A stretch of DNA of 64,000 nucleotides from Spongorhabdus nitratireducens (GCA_947387575.1 CANDOC010000007.1:1-64000), one strand, 5' to 3'. Positions 1 to 9,109 are shown, counted from the first letter of the stretch. Notes: generated by a model not told the origin, from the letters alone. A program made the numbers and translations.

Positions 1-384
1 GTCTTCCGAGTAGCTGGCTTCTTCTTGGCTACAGTCTTCTTAGCTGCAGTCTTCCGAGTAGCTGGCTTCTTCTTGGCTACAGTCTTTTTGGCTGCAGGCT
101 TGCGAGTAGCTGGCTTCTTCTTGGCTACAGTCTTTTTAGCTGCAGTCTTCCGAGTAGCTGGCTTCTTCTTGGCTACAGTCTTATTAGCTGCAGTCTTGCG
201 AGTAGCTGGCTTCTTCTTGGCTACAGTCTTCTTAGCTGCAGTCTTCCGAGTAGCTGGCTTCTTCTTGGCTACAGTCTTCTTAGCTGCAGTCTTCCGAGTA
301 GCTGGCTTCTTCTTGGCCACAGTCTTTTTAGCTGCAGGCTTGCGAGTAGCTGGCTTCTTCTTGGCTACAGTTTTTTTGGCTGCG
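1..384. repeat. Eight 48-bp tandem repeats inside the H1-like gene
   Basis: Units begin at 1, 49, 97, 145, 193, 241, 289 and 337, each starting GTCTTCCGAG or GGCTTGCGAG on the plus strand and differing at only a few bases. The period is a multiple of three, so gain or loss of units keeps the reading frame of the minus-strand gene. The array may continue to the left of the window. Confidence 0.9.
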
Positions 385-545
385 GTCTTGCGAGTGGTGG
401 TTTTCTTGGTAGCAGCTTTCTTTACGGCAGGCTTCTTGCGAGTAGCAGTGGCCTTTTTAGCTGGGGTGCGTTTAGTTGCAGTCTTTTTAACAGCCGGCTT
501 TTTAGCCACTGTTTTTTTAGCTGCGGTCTTCCTTGTTGCCGGCAT
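1..545 (-). CDS. Histone H1-like / AlgP-type lysine-alanine repeat protein (3' end outside window)
   Basis: The minus strand is open from an ATG at 545-543 to the window edge, at least 181 residues, so the C-terminus is missing. The start follows a GAGGGATCAAC leader (GAGG is the Shine-Dalgarno). The protein is almost entirely Ala, Lys, Thr, Val, Pro and Arg. It opens with MPATRKTAAKKT, and after residue 55 it becomes a tandem 16-residue unit of the type AAKKTVAKKKPATRKT, encoded by near-identical 48-bp DNA repeats at about 1-384. Such eukaryote-H1-tail-like proteins (AlgP/AlgR3 in Pseudomonas, HctB-like in others) bind DNA and are nucleoid-associated; AlgP in P. aeruginosa influences alginate genes. 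That function is family knowledge and is not shown here. Repeat number is expected to vary between isolates. Confidence 0.85.
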   Translation of the reverse strand, partial: MPATRKTAAKKTVAKKPAVKKTATKRTPAKKATATRKKPAVKKAATKKTTTRKTAAKKTVAKKKPATRKPAAKKTVAKKKPATRKTAAKKTVAKKKPATRKTAAKKTVAKKKPATRKTAANKTVAKKKPATRKTAAKKTVAKKKPATRKPAAKKTVAKKKPATRKTAAKKTVAKKKPATRK

Positions 546-912
546 GTTGATCCCTCAATTTAGAGTTTATTGAGTCCAAAACTGCATGACACTCAAATTG
601 GATATTCCTTTATCCGTATTAACTCTGAAAATAGACCACTTTTTTAAACTACTGCAAGTTTTTTTAAGAATTTTATGCCGTTTTTTTATATTACGAACGA
701 AACATCTCTTTTAAAAGAGAATCAAATCGTTAAATAAATGCGCCATTAATAACAACTTTAACCTACATTAATTTGAGTCTGCTTCTGGTAAAAATGATTA
801 ATAAAGCAACAGGCAGGTTACAAGGATCCTCTTGCCATCCTGAACAAATTACTAAAAGATGAAGCAGTTCAGATAACTAAAAAACTGAACTTTGATTAAC
901 AAAGGACAACTC
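546..912. other. Divergent intergenic region (367 bp), AT-rich
   Basis: This region separates the minus-strand H1-like gene from the plus-strand FKBP gene and must hold both promoters. It is rich in T and A runs. The only clear structure is the perfect palindrome at 705-720. I see no small gene and no confident -35/-10 pair. Confidence 0.5.
705..720. promoter_or_regulatory. 16-bp perfect palindrome, candidate operator
   Basis: TCTCTTTTAAAAGAGA is perfectly self-complementary and lies between two divergent genes. It has no adjacent T-run expected of a terminator and both flanking genes point away from it, so an operator is the more natural reading. The binding protein is unknown. Confidence 0.4.
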
Positions 913-1662
913 ATGAAACTGAAAACGCTTGCTGCAGGGCTGCTAATCGCTACTTCCAGCTTCAATCTTATGGCGGCCGATGCCAGTACGGAAGCAACAG
1001 GCGCCAAGCTTGAAACCGACCAGCAAAAGCTGAGCTATGGCATTGGAGCCGTCCTGGGAGAAAGAATCCAGGCCGACTTTGGTGAGCTGGATATTGATAT
1101 GCTGGCCATGGGCATCCGTGATGCAGTCCAGGGTAAAGAGCTGGCCATGAGCCAGGCTGACATCCAGGAAGCTATCAACAAGGCCCGTCAGGCCAAAATT
1201 GAAGCCCAACAGCAGGAAGCACTGGCCAAAGCTGAGGAAAACCTGGAAAAAGGTCAGAAGTTCCTCGAAGAGAACAAGAAAGCTGATGGTGTCATCACTA
1301 CTGACTCCGGCCTGCAATACCAGATCACCAAAAAAGGTGACGGCATCAAGCCGGCCGCTTCCAGCGAAGTCGTTGTACATTATGAAGGCAGCCTGCTCGA
1401 CGGCAGTGTATTCGACAGTTCAATTGAACGTGGCGAGCCGGCCCGCTTCCGTCTGGACCGCGTAATTCCAGGCTGGACTGAAGGTCTGCAGTACCTGCCT
1501 GCCGGTAGTGAAGCCACCCTGTGGATTCCGGGTGACCTGGCTTACGGTATGAATGGCGTACCGGGCACCATCGGACCTAACGAACTGCTGAAGTTCAAGG
1601 TGCAACTGCTGGAAGTTGTTCCTGAAGAAACTGCTCCGGAAGCAGAAGCACCTCAAGGCTAA
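913..1662 (+). CDS. FKBP-type peptidyl-prolyl cis-trans isomerase, periplasmic (FkpA/Mip-like)
   Basis: This 249-residue protein has an N-terminal signal peptide (MKLKTLAAGLLIATSS..., cleaved after about residue 22 at MAA-D). A helical, Glu/Lys/Gln-rich dimerisation arm covers about residues 35-130, and a C-terminal FKBP domain covers about 135-240 with the typical VVHYEG, FDSS, IPGWTEGL and WIPGDLAYG segments. This is the architecture of FkpA and Mip, periplasmic folding helpers that isomerise prolyl bonds. The ATG at 913 is chosen because AAAGGA lies seven bases upstream; an in-frame TTG at 892 would put a charged extension in front of the signal peptide. The gene stands alone and ends in a strong terminator. 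The C-terminal tail is acidic and alanine-rich. Confidence 0.9.
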   Translation: MKLKTLAAGLLIATSSFNLMAADASTEATGAKLETDQQKLSYGIGAVLGERIQADFGELDIDMLAMGIRDAVQGKELAMSQADIQEAINKARQAKIEAQQQEALAKAEENLEKGQKFLEENKKADGVITTDSGLQYQITKKGDGIKPAASSEVVVHYEGSLLDGSVFDSSIERGEPARFRLDRVIPGWTEGLQYLPAGSEATLWIPGDLAYGMNGVPGTIGPNELLKFKVQLLEVVPEETAPEAEAPQG

Positions 1663-1693
1663 TCTCCAGGCTTGTTATCAAACAAGCTCGAGA

Positions 1694-1728
1694 ATAAAAA
1701 AACCGCCGGCTTACCGGCGGTTTTTTTA
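1694..1728. terminator. Bidirectional Rho-independent terminator between the FKBP gene and rsd
   Basis: AACCGCCGG and CCGGCGGTT form a 9-bp GC-rich stem around a 4-base loop, with an A-run before and a T-run after. It can serve both convergent genes. Confidence 0.9.
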
Positions 1729-1743
1729 TTACTTCAGAAAGAC

Positions 1744-2205
1744 TTAGTTAACCAGTTCACGGTGTCGGTTATGCAGCACTTCTATCAACTTGTCTTCCAT
1801 TTCAAAGCGGTCTGCCAAACGCTCTCCCATTTTTGAAAGCTCGTCTTTCATATGAGTCAGGCTGGAGAAATTACCGCAGCTGTCATTAAAGTCGAGACAG
1901 ATCTGGGTATTGTCTTCAATAGTGGGGAAGATATTGCGAGTTTCTTCAATGCCACCATCATCAAATTCATGCCCTTCTCTTACCAGCTGTTCATAGACCT
2001 CAAAGTGACCGGCAGAGACATAATCAACAAGCAACTGGCAGAACTCTTCAAGCTTGTCCTGAACCGGACGCTGATCTTCCTCGGGTGTCACACCATTGAT
2101 GGAGCAATACAGCACTATCAGATCCTGACGCTCATTTAGCCAGCGGTCGACAATGTCAGACACACCGCCCCAACGTTCCCTGGCTGTTTTACAACCCTCC
2201 AGCAT
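1744..2205 (-). CDS. rsd: Regulator of sigma D (Rsd/AlgQ family anti-sigma-70 protein)
   Basis: The 153-residue product carries the AlgQ/Rsd hallmarks: the opening MLEGCKTARERWGG, then VDRWLNERQ, and the core FCQLLVDYVSAGHFEVYEQL (about residues 60-80). Rsd binds region 4 of the housekeeping sigma factor and shifts RNA polymerase towards alternative sigmas; AlgQ also affects alginate and siderophore genes in Pseudomonas. The start at 2205 is preferred over the in-frame ATG two codons upstream (2211) because GAGGGG abuts that ATG but is six bases from 2205. Longer in-frame extensions have no family similarity that I recognise. It is a single gene, convergent with the FKBP gene; a candidate ANR/FNR box lies about 240 bp upstream. 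Confidence 0.88.
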   Translation of the reverse strand: MLEGCKTARERWGGVSDIVDRWLNERQDLIVLYCSINGVTPEEDQRPVQDKLEEFCQLLVDYVSAGHFEVYEQLVREGHEFDDGGIEETRNIFPTIEDNTQICLDFNDSCGNFSSLTHMKDELSKMGERLADRFEMEDKLIEVLHNRHRELVN

Positions 2206-2774
2206 GCTCATCCCCTCACAAGTTTTCCTGGCTGACCCAAAACGCACCCTTTGCATATGTTCGGGCTCCACAGAAAACTTGATCCCAAACATACTCTTCT
2301 GCCCTGTATCATTTTGATGACACAAAGCAGTCAATTACCCATCGGCTTTCACCGAAAAAATCACACAGCTTCAGCACATCATTATCACTCCGCTCCGGAG
2401 CAATAATCGCTAGGGTATGACAGCCGGTTTTCAACAGCAAGGGGGTTGATTCAGGTCAAAAAGTATGGCTTGTGAAAATTGTTTTTAAGGAGTTGAACAA
2501 GCTTAATTAACGGTTATTACAACCTATTTTTAATCAGATTTTATAATAAAAAAACAGTTTAATATTATAATTAAATCTTTACGTTTGATGCTGCTGTTTG
2601 TTTTTCAGCTCGTTTAATAAATAAATTTCATCCGAATCAAAAAACTTCAGATTCAATTGTTTTTGTTTTCTTTGTTTACGCCTGACATAGCAATCTATCA
2701 AGGAACAAGAAATATAAAATAAAAAAATCATGCACTATGAATTCTGGAAAATTCAGTTATCCCAGTGGTTATTT
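2206..2774. other. Non-coding, AT-rich interval (569 bp) upstream of rsd
   Basis: The interval lies between the rsd start and the dsbB stop, both on the minus strand. Only the ANR/FNR-like site at 2446-2459 stands out. The part from about 2460 to 2740 is very AT-rich and holds no convincing gene. Confidence 0.5.
2446..2459. promoter_or_regulatory. Candidate FNR/ANR box
   Basis: TTGATTCAGGTCAA matches the FNR/ANR consensus TTGAT-N4-ATCAA at nine of ten fixed positions. The only downstream gene is rsd (minus strand), about 240 bp away. A single 14-bp match can arise by chance. Confidence 0.35.
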
Positions 2775-3278
2775 CTATACATTCTTTTCACGCTTTCGCA
2801 GCAACTCAAAGCAGCCAAATAACGCATATATAATAAAAGCCACCAGCGTCCAGCCGGGCATGGATATACCCAACATTTCCCATTTCACTTTGGCACAGTC
2901 CCCGGTACCGCTGAACATGATCGTCAGCAGTTCAGTAAATGGCAGAACTTCGATTAAATATTCAACACTGGGAAGGCAAGCCGGAACCTGATCAGACGGC
3001 AAGCTCTGAAGCCACAACTGGCGAGAAGCCAGTACAGCCCCGCCGATGCCACCCAGTGCGGTGAGCAAACCATAAATTCGAAGGCCTTTGGGGCCAGGAT
3101 TATGCAGTACGACTGAGAGACTGAATAATGCAATGACGATCACCACCAGCCGTTGTGAAATGCACAACGGGCAGGGCTCCAGCCCCATGCCATGCTCGAA
3201 GTAGAGTGCCATTCCGGTAAGGAAGGCACAGCCCAGAAAGGACAACATGAACAACGGGCGGGAACCAGGTATCTGCAT
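2775..3278 (-). CDS. dsbB: Disulfide bond formation protein B
   Basis: This 167-residue inner-membrane protein has four hydrophobic helices and the two periplasmic cysteine pairs of DsbB: C36-P-L-C39 (within EPCPLCISQR) and C101...C128 (VPACLPS and GTGDCAK). DsbB reoxidises DsbA and passes the electrons to quinones. No dsbA lies beside it. It precedes nothing on its strand for 570 bp. The start ATG is followed by a short cytoplasmic leader and then the first helix, as in the family. Confidence 0.93.
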   Translation of the reverse strand: MQIPGSRPLFMLSFLGCAFLTGMALYFEHGMGLEPCPLCISQRLVVIVIALFSLSVVLHNPGPKGLRIYGLLTALGGIGGAVLASRQLWLQSLPSDQVPACLPSVEYLIEVLPFTELLTIMFSGTGDCAKVKWEMLGISMPGWTLVAFIIYALFGCFELLRKREKNV

Positions 3279-3326
3279 TATTCAGGCACCTTTAGCCGTT
3301 AAAGCCTTTTTGTTTTTCGATGCCTC

Positions 3327-4901
3327 TCAGGAGACATCAGTGAAATAGCGCTCCAGGTACTCCTCAAAACTGCAATCTGAATCCGCTTCAATACCGAGCT
3401 GATCTTTCCATGACTGAACTACCAGCTCACGGAAATAGTCACGACGAGCATCGTCCAGCTCAACTGTCTGCAAGGTATCAGCATGACGAGCTGACAGTTC
3501 AAGGTTAAAGCGAACAAAGCTGTCACCGGCCTTGTGGATCCCTTCCATTACTTGCGCTGACGGTGTCTTTTGCGGATCAAGCAGACGTTCCTGCATCATA
3601 CCCAGAGCCTGAGTGTAGACACTGGATTCCCAGGCTTCGTCCAACAGTCGCGCTACCGGCTGCATCTGCTCCAGCAACTCTGATCCGAGCTGTTGCAGAG
3701 AAACAAGCCCGTTATGACCTTGCAGCTGCAGCCCGGGACGACGACCTTCGGTCACTACCCGGTTAAAGTTACAGCTGATGCGACCACATTCATCAGATTC
3801 TATCGCCGGGCTGTCAGACAGCGCGCAGTACAACAGGAAGGTGTCCATAAAGGCGACCTGCTGCTCATCCAGTCCCAGCGGCATAAATGGATTGATATCC
3901 AGACAGCGTACTTCAATATACTCTACACCGCGGCTGCTAAGGGCATCGACCGGCTTCTCACCGGAAGCCACAACCCGCTTGGGACGAATGGTGCTGTAGT
4001 ATTCATTTTCGATCTGCAGAATATTGGCATTCAGCTGGCGATATTCATCACCCTCTTTCACACCAATAGCCTCATATTCCGGCCAAGGCGTTTTCATCGC
4101 CTGCTTCAGACTGCCAACATACTCATCCAGCGTGTTGTAACAGATATTCAAGCTCGCCTGCGCCTTGTTATCGGTATAACCCAGATCACCCATCCGCAGG
4201 GATGTGGCATACGGCAGGTAAAAAGTATCCGGGCTGAGCTGGTCCAGATTATGATCCATACCCTCAACAAAGCTGGCATCCAGCGCCGGAGAAGCGCCAA
4301 AGCCATACATCAGCAGCCAGGCATGACGACGGAAGTTGCGCACCAGCCCCATATAGCTGGCTGATTCAAAACTCTTCTTGTCATCGTTATTGCCGGACAA
4401 CTGCTGCACCGCTTGCCAGACCGAACCCGGCAGCGAGAAGTTGTAATGAATACCGGCAATCGCCTGCATGGTGCGGCCGTAGCGATGCGCCAGCCCCATA
4501 CGATAGATATATTTCATCCGCCCGGGATTGGAATCACCGTAACGGGCAATCGGAATGCTGGCATCACCCTGCAGCTGGCAGGGCATGCTGCTGGCCCACA
4601 GCTGTTCTTCGCCGATATTCTCCAGCGTGTAACGATGCAGCTGCTGCAGGAACGACATAGTTTCATCAATACCGGCATGAACCGGAGAAATAAACTCCAG
4701 CAGCGCTTCAGAATAGTCTGTCGTCAGATAAGGGTGCGTCAGCGCTGAACCCAGTGACTCGGCATGAGGAGTCTGAGCCAGACGACCATCGTTAGAGACT
4801 CTGAGACTTTCTTTCTCAACACCCCGTCGCAGACGACGCAGCTCCCCCAGTTGTTCCGGACGCGATAAATGCGCCAGCCGAGCCTTTAGTAGTTCAGTCA
4901 A
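3327..4901 (-). CDS. gshA: Glutamate-cysteine ligase (gamma-glutamylcysteine synthetase)
   Basis: At 524 residues it matches the class I (E. coli-type) GshA length. Recognisable family stretches are the N-terminal RGVEKESLRV, TDYSEALLEFISP (about residues 61-73), MKYIYRMGLAHRYGR, SLRMGDLGY and YIEVRCLDINPF near residue 330. The enzyme joins glutamate and cysteine with ATP in the first and usually rate-limiting step of glutathione synthesis. gshB is not in the window. It lies 48 bp upstream of dsbB on the same strand, so a shared thiol/redox transcript is possible. Confidence 0.95.
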   Translation of the reverse strand: MTELLKARLAHLSRPEQLGELRRLRRGVEKESLRVSNDGRLAQTPHAESLGSALTHPYLTTDYSEALLEFISPVHAGIDETMSFLQQLHRYTLENIGEEQLWASSMPCQLQGDASIPIARYGDSNPGRMKYIYRMGLAHRYGRTMQAIAGIHYNFSLPGSVWQAVQQLSGNNDDKKSFESASYMGLVRNFRRHAWLLMYGFGASPALDASFVEGMDHNLDQLSPDTFYLPYATSLRMGDLGYTDNKAQASLNICYNTLDEYVGSLKQAMKTPWPEYEAIGVKEGDEYRQLNANILQIENEYYSTIRPKRVVASGEKPVDALSSRGVEYIEVRCLDINPFMPLGLDEQQVAFMDTFLLYCALSDSPAIESDECGRISCNFNRVVTEGRRPGLQLQGHNGLVSLQQLGSELLEQMQPVARLLDEAWESSVYTQALGMMQERLLDPQKTPSAQVMEGIHKAGDSFVRFNLELSARHADTLQTVELDDARRDYFRELVVQSWKDQLGIEADSDCSFEEYLERYFTDVS

Positions 4902-4933
4902 AACAGAATTACCTGTTTAAGCAGCCAAGAGGA

Positions 4934-4983
4934 CATCTGAAAAGTCATGCACGATTGCGGTTTCGGCTCAGACCTTTCAGATG
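4934..4983. repeat. Short inverted repeat upstream of gshA
   Basis: CATCTGAAA at 4934-4942 is mirrored by TTTCAGATG at 4975-4983, 32 bp apart, just upstream of gshA. It could be an operator or the base of a leader hairpin. No factor is recognised. Confidence 0.25.
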
Positions 4984-5100
4984 GACTCTACAAGCCGGAA
5001 ACACCATTTATCTTCCACCGGGTAAGTATCCGGTCGACGCAGTCTTTCCGTGATGAAAAGTAGCGGCAGACTATCAAACTGCCATTAACGAATAAATACA

Positions 5101-5127
5101 GTTTCCTGCAGCAGCACCGCAGGAAAC
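5101..5127. terminator. Hairpin downstream of tex
   Basis: GTTTCCTGC and GCAGGAAAC form a 9-bp stem around a 9-base loop, about 50 bp beyond the tex stop on the minus strand. The T-run after it is poor, so it is a weak terminator or a 3' stabilising hairpin. Confidence 0.4.
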
Positions 5128-5174
5128 CGTATCACGCTAACAGACAATTGTGTCAGAGTGCCGCCTTTACAAGA

Positions 5175-7583
5175 TCAGCGACGCAGTTTTTTGGCAGAAG
5201 CAAACAGGTCAGCGAAGGTTCCGCCTTCCTGCTGCTGTGCGCGCTGGCGCTGCGGTTTACCTGCAGGGCGTTCATTACGGCCATTGTTGCGGGTATTGTT
5301 ACGGGCACCATTATTAGCACCACGCTGAGACTGCCTTCTTTCCTGCGGCTGGGCAGACTGCTCCTGACGCTTTTCAGCAGAGTCACTCATTCGCATCGAC
5401 AGACCAATCCGTTTGCGCGGAATGTCCACTTCCATCACTTTGACCTTGACGATATCGCCGGCCTTCACGACTTCACGCGGGTCCTTAACAAATTTCTCTG
5501 ACAGGACAGAAATGTGTACCAGACCATCCTGGTGTACACCCACATCAACAAACGCACCAAAGTTGGTAACGTTGGTCACAACACCTTCCAGCACCATATC
5601 CAGCTTCAGATCCTGCATAGTCAGGACATCATCCTGGAATGCAGCGGTCTTGAATTCCGGACGCGGGTCACGGCCCGGCTTGTCCAGTTCACTGATGATG
5701 TCGGTAACAGTCGGTACACCAAACTTGTCGTCGGTGTAGTCAGCTGCATTCAGTCCTTTCAGGAACAGGCTGTCGCCGATCAGGGCACGGACATCTTTTT
5801 CAAAACGAGCTGCAATACGCTCGACCAGAGGGTAGGCTTCCGGGTGAACGGAAGAGCCATCCAACGGGTTGTCACCGCTGTTAATGCGCAGGAAGCCTGC
5901 GGCTTGCTCAAAGGTCTTGGCACCGAAACGGGTTACGTTCTGCAGGCTGTCACGGCTATTGAAGGCACCGTTTTCATCACGATAGCGGACAATGTTTTCA
6001 GCAATGCTCTGGTTCAGACCGGAAATACGGGCCAGCAGCGGAGCAGACGCCATGTTCACATCCACACCGACGGCGTTTACACAGTCTTCGACAACAGCTT
6101 CCAGCGAACGGGCCATCTGGGTCTGACTGACATCGTGCTGATACTGGCCAACACCAATGGCTTTCGGTTCAATCTTCACCAGTTCTGCCAGCGGATCCTG
6201 CAGACGGCGAGCGATGGATACAGCGCCACGGAAGGAAACATCCAGTTCAGGGAATTCCTTGGCGGCCAGCTCAGATGCAGAATAAACCGACGCACCGGCT
6301 TCGCTGACAACCACACGAGTAATACCCAGTTTCGGGTACAGGCGCATCAGTTCAGCAACCAGACGATCGGTTTCACGGGATGCGGTACCGTTACCGATAC
6401 TCACCAGCTCAACCTTGTGCTTCAGACACAGTTTTGCCAGTACGCCCAGAGACGGGTTCCACTCTTTCTGCGGCGCATGCGGGAAGATAGTGGTGTGATC
6501 AACCAGCTTGCCAGTGGCATCAACAACGGCCACTTTCACACCGGTACGCAGGCCGGGGTCCAGACCGATAGTCGTGCGCGGACCCGCCGGGGCGGCCAGC
6601 AGCAGGTCTTTCAGGTTATCTGCAAAGACCTTGATGGCCTCTTCTTCTGCAGATTCGCGAATACGGCCCAGCAGATCAGATTCCAGATGGCTTCCCAATT
6701 TCACCCGCCAGGTCCAGCGCACGACATCTGACAGCCATTTATCAGCGCCACGACCTTCATTGCTGATATTCCAGAACTGGCCAATGGTCAGTTCACACGG
6801 ATGCAGCTTGCTGCGATCATCATCGTCTTCACCGACGCGGATGCTCATCTGCAGCACGCCTTCATTGCGGCCACGGAAAATAGCCAGCGCACGGTGAGAC
6901 GGTACGCCCTTCAACGGCTCATCATGTTCAAAGTAATCACGGAACTTGGCACCTTCCTGCTCCTTGCCAACGACCATACGGCTGCTCAGCTGGCCTTCTT
7001 CCCACAGGAAGTCACGCAGCTTGCCCAGCAGCTCGGCGCTTTCGCTGAAGCGTTCCATCAGGATGTACTTGGCACCATCCAGCGCTGCTTTGATATCGGC
7101 AACACCCTTGTCTTCGCTGACGTAGGTTTCAGCTTCATGCTCCGGATTCAGCTCCGGATTGTCATACAGCGCATCAGCCAGCGGCTCCAGGCCCGCTTCA
7201 CGAGCAATCTGGCCTTTGGTACGACGCTTGGGCTTGTAAGGCAGGTATAAATCTTCGAGGCGGGTTTTGGTGTCCGCATCTTTGATATCTTTTTCCAGCT
7301 CCGGCGTCAGTTTTTCCTGTTCGCGGATACTGTTCAGCACGGTTTCCCTACGTTCTTCCAGCTCGCGCAGGTAGCGCAGTCGCTCTTCCAGTGTACGTAA
7401 CTGGGTATCGTCCAGAGCTCCGGTGACTTCTTTCCGGTAACGGGCGATAAAAGGCACGGTCGATCCTTCATCCAGCAGGTTGACCGCGGCGTTTACCTGA
7501 CGCAGGGCAACGCCCAGCTCATCGGCAATACGCTGAAAGATAGTCTCCATTATCATTTCACTCTGTTCAGTTTTATTGACCAT
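5175..7583 (-). CDS. tex: Tex transcription accessory / RNA-binding protein
   Basis: This 802-residue protein shows the Tex layout: N-terminal helical region with [12 protein letters not shown] (about residues 42-53) and the [12 protein letters not shown] motif; a YqgF/RNase H-like domain with [18 protein letters not shown] near residue 340; helix-hairpin-helix segments; and a C-terminal S1 domain ([20 protein letters not shown], about residues 650-720). A basic Arg/Gln/Asn-rich tail ([16 protein letters not shown]...) follows. Tex binds nucleic acid and affects transcription and stress fitness; its exact role is still debated. The start at 7583 is preceded by AGGGG; the first dozen residues may be dispensable because MetIle/Met codons follow quickly. 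It is transcribed singly. Confidence 0.94.
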   Translation of the reverse strand: MVNKTEQSEMIMETIFQRIADELGVALRQVNAAVNLLDEGSTVPFIARYRKEVTGALDDTQLRTLEERLRYLRELEERRETVLNSIREQEKLTPELEKDIKDADTKTRLEDLYLPYKPKRRTKGQIAREAGLEPLADALYDNPELNPEHEAETYVSEDKGVADIKAALDGAKYILMERFSESAELLGKLRDFLWEEGQLSSRMVVGKEQEGAKFRDYFEHDEPLKGVPSHRALAIFRGRNEGVLQMSIRVGEDDDDRSKLHPCELTIGQFWNISNEGRGADKWLSDVVRWTWRVKLGSHLESDLLGRIRESAEEEAIKVFADNLKDLLLAAPAGPRTTIGLDPGLRTGVKVAVVDATGKLVDHTTIFPHAPQKEWNPSLGVLAKLCLKHKVELVSIGNGTASRETDRLVAELMRLYPKLGITRVVVSEAGASVYSASELAAKEFPELDVSFRGAVSIARRLQDPLAELVKIEPKAIGVGQYQHDVSQTQMARSLEAVVEDCVNAVGVDVNMASAPLLARISGLNQSIAENIVRYRDENGAFNSRDSLQNVTRFGAKTFEQAAGFLRINSGDNPLDGSSVHPEAYPLVERIAARFEKDVRALIGDSLFLKGLNAADYTDDKFGVPTVTDIISELDKPGRDPRPEFKTAAFQDDVLTMQDLKLDMVLEGVVTNVTNFGAFVDVGVHQDGLVHISVLSEKFVKDPREVVKAGDIVKVKVMEVDIPRKRIGLSMRMSDSAEKRQEQSAQPQERRQSQRGANNGARNNTRNNGRNERPAGKPQRQRAQQQEGGTFADLFASAKKLRR

Positions 7584-7793
7584 GACACACCCCTGTCACC
7601 CTCGAAAGATGATGAGAACGGCATGACTTCACTCATGGCTGTTTGCAGAAGCAAGGATTATACCCAAGACCATTTCAAGACAAGATCTCCTGAAATCTGC
7701 GCTAAATAGCTTTAACCAGAAAATTATTTAATACCAGAACCGGCTGACATTAAAGCTGTCGAAGGGGGGAACTGACGCCAAGCTGGCACTAAG

Positions 7794-8891
7794 ATGTTAA
7801 TTACTCTAACAAGAACTATCTGGCAGATTTTCCTCACTCTTGTTTTATTCAACATGATGACGGGCTCTGTAATGGCTGGCAAAAAGATAATTATTGATAC
7901 CGATATGGCCTATGACGACTGGCTGGCCATTCTCTATCTGCTGGGGTGTGAAGATGTAGATGTTGTTGCCATTACCGTCTGCGGCTCAGGCGAAGCCCGG
8001 CCAGAACCTGGTGTGAAAAACCTGTTAAAGCTGTCACACGCTGTCGGAAGAACCGATATCCCTGTCAGCACCGGGCAGGAACAGCCACTGGAAGGCACGA
8101 ATACGTTCCCCAAGCGTATTCGGGATAGCATTGACGATATGCTGGGCATGAAACTGGAAGATCCAGACCGTGGATGGGACCAGCGTGGCGCAGTCACCTT
8201 GCTCAGAGACACCCTCGAAGCCAGCGAAGAAAAGATCACCCTGTTTACTATTGGGCCACTGACCAATATTGCATTGCTGCTCCACCAGCATCCCGAGCTT
8301 TCAGCAAAGCTCGAGGAAGTTTTCTGCATGGCTGGAGCCATTAATGTTCCCGGAAATGTCACCGACTGTTTTGAAACCAGAAAACTGAAAAACAAAGTCG
8401 CCGAATGGAATTGCTATACCGACCCCAAGGCACTGGGAGAGGTCGTTCGTATTGCCTGTGAAAGAGGCGTGCAGGTAACGCTGTTCCCTCTGGATGCAAC
8501 CAACAAAGCTCCTATCAATGAACAGTTGCACCTTCAGACAAAGCGTCAGAGTCATTTCCGCGCCAGTGAAATAGCCGCAGAGATTATCCTTAGGAAGCGC
8601 CAAATATTGCAGGATGGTTCCAGTTCCTGGGAAGGGCGTTACATGTGGGATCCGGCCGCTGCTGTAGCGCTGATACATCCGGAAGTTGCTACCTTTGAGA
8701 CTATCCATGTGGAGATAGATACCGATCCTGACTCAGACTCAGCAGGGCAGACTCAACGTGCTGATAGTGAGACGGGACTGCATGTCAGGTTTGCATCCGA
8801 TCTGGACAAGGAGACATTTGAGAGCTGCTTTATTAAAGGCATTCGCCATCCCCAATCTGCAACTTCCGCTGCTGAACATGATGGCACCTGA
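7794..8891 (+). CDS. Exported nucleoside hydrolase-like protein (IunH family)
   Basis: The 365-residue product begins with a hydrophobic leader (ITLTRTIWQIFLTLVLFNMM...VMAG), suggesting export. It is followed at about residue 25 by IIIDTDMAYDDW, the Asp-rich calcium-binding signature of nucleoside N-ribohydrolases (usual form DTDPGxDD). TIGPLTNIALLLHQHP near residue 145 and MWDPAAAVALIHPE near residue 285 are further family segments. Such enzymes cleave the N-glycosidic bond of ribonucleosides. Here Pro-Gly of the signature is replaced by Met-Ala, and the leader is unusual for bacterial homologues, so substrate and location are inferences. No good Shine-Dalgarno precedes the ATG; GAAGGGGGG lies about 25 bases upstream. 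It is a single gene ahead of the tRNA-Phe array. Confidence 0.8.
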   Translation: MLITLTRTIWQIFLTLVLFNMMTGSVMAGKKIIIDTDMAYDDWLAILYLLGCEDVDVVAITVCGSGEARPEPGVKNLLKLSHAVGRTDIPVSTGQEQPLEGTNTFPKRIRDSIDDMLGMKLEDPDRGWDQRGAVTLLRDTLEASEEKITLFTIGPLTNIALLLHQHPELSAKLEEVFCMAGAINVPGNVTDCFETRKLKNKVAEWNCYTDPKALGEVVRIACERGVQVTLFPLDATNKAPINEQLHLQTKRQSHFRASEIAAEIILRKRQILQDGSSSWEGRYMWDPAAAVALIHPEVATFETIHVEIDTDPDSDSAGQTQRADSETGLHVRFASDLDKETFESCFIKGIRHPQSATSAAEHDGT

Positions 8892-8910
8892 AAATTCCTG
8901 AAAAACTCCC

Positions 8911-8939
8911 TTGACTCTATCAGGGGAAATCCGTTTAAT
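8911..8939 (+). promoter_or_regulatory. Promoter of the tRNA-Phe array
   Basis: TTGACT (8911-8916), 17 bases, TTTAAT (8934-8939). It lies about 34 bp before the first tRNA and is a good sigma-70 match. Confidence 0.65.
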
Positions 8940-8972
8940 ACGTTCCGCAACGCAGCAGCTTGCTGTAGTGAT

Positions 8973-9048
8973 GCCTGGGTAGCTCAGTTGGTAGAGCAGC
9001 GGATTGAAAATCCGCGTGTCGGTGGTTCGATTCCGCCCCTAGGCACCA
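8973..9048 (+). tRNA. tRNA-Phe(GAA), copy 1
   Basis: A 76-base cloverleaf: acceptor GCCTGGG/CCTAGGC with one G-T-type pair, D arm AGCTCAGTTGGTAGAGC, anticodon loop TTGAAAA (GAA), T arm GGTGGTTCGATTCCGCC, encoded CCA. This is the first of five identical copies spaced exactly 137 bp apart. Confidence 0.97.
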
Positions 9049-9054
9049 TCTTTT

Positions 9055-9081
9055 AAAGCCCTGAACATTTCAGGGTTTTTT
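9055..9081 (+). terminator. Terminator-like hairpin in tRNA-Phe spacer 1 (repeated in each spacer)
   Basis: CCCTGAA-cat-TTCAGGG followed by six Ts, a textbook intrinsic terminator form. Identical copies sit at about 9192-9218, 9329-9355 and 9466-9492. In each spacer it is followed by CGTC/GACG and AAACC/GGTTT small stems directly before the next tRNA. Confidence 0.65.
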
Positions 9082-9109
9082 CGTCTTGGACGAAACCAAA
9101 ATTCGGTTT

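Noticed and set aside
25-573. Plus-strand 182-codon frame rich in FLAAVFRVAG repeats
   Set aside because: It is the antisense of the lysine-rich H1-like repeat gene, which has a ribosome site and family resemblance.
5513-6731. Long plus-strand open frame opposite tex
   Set aside because: It is a codon-bias shadow of tex, which has full domain support.
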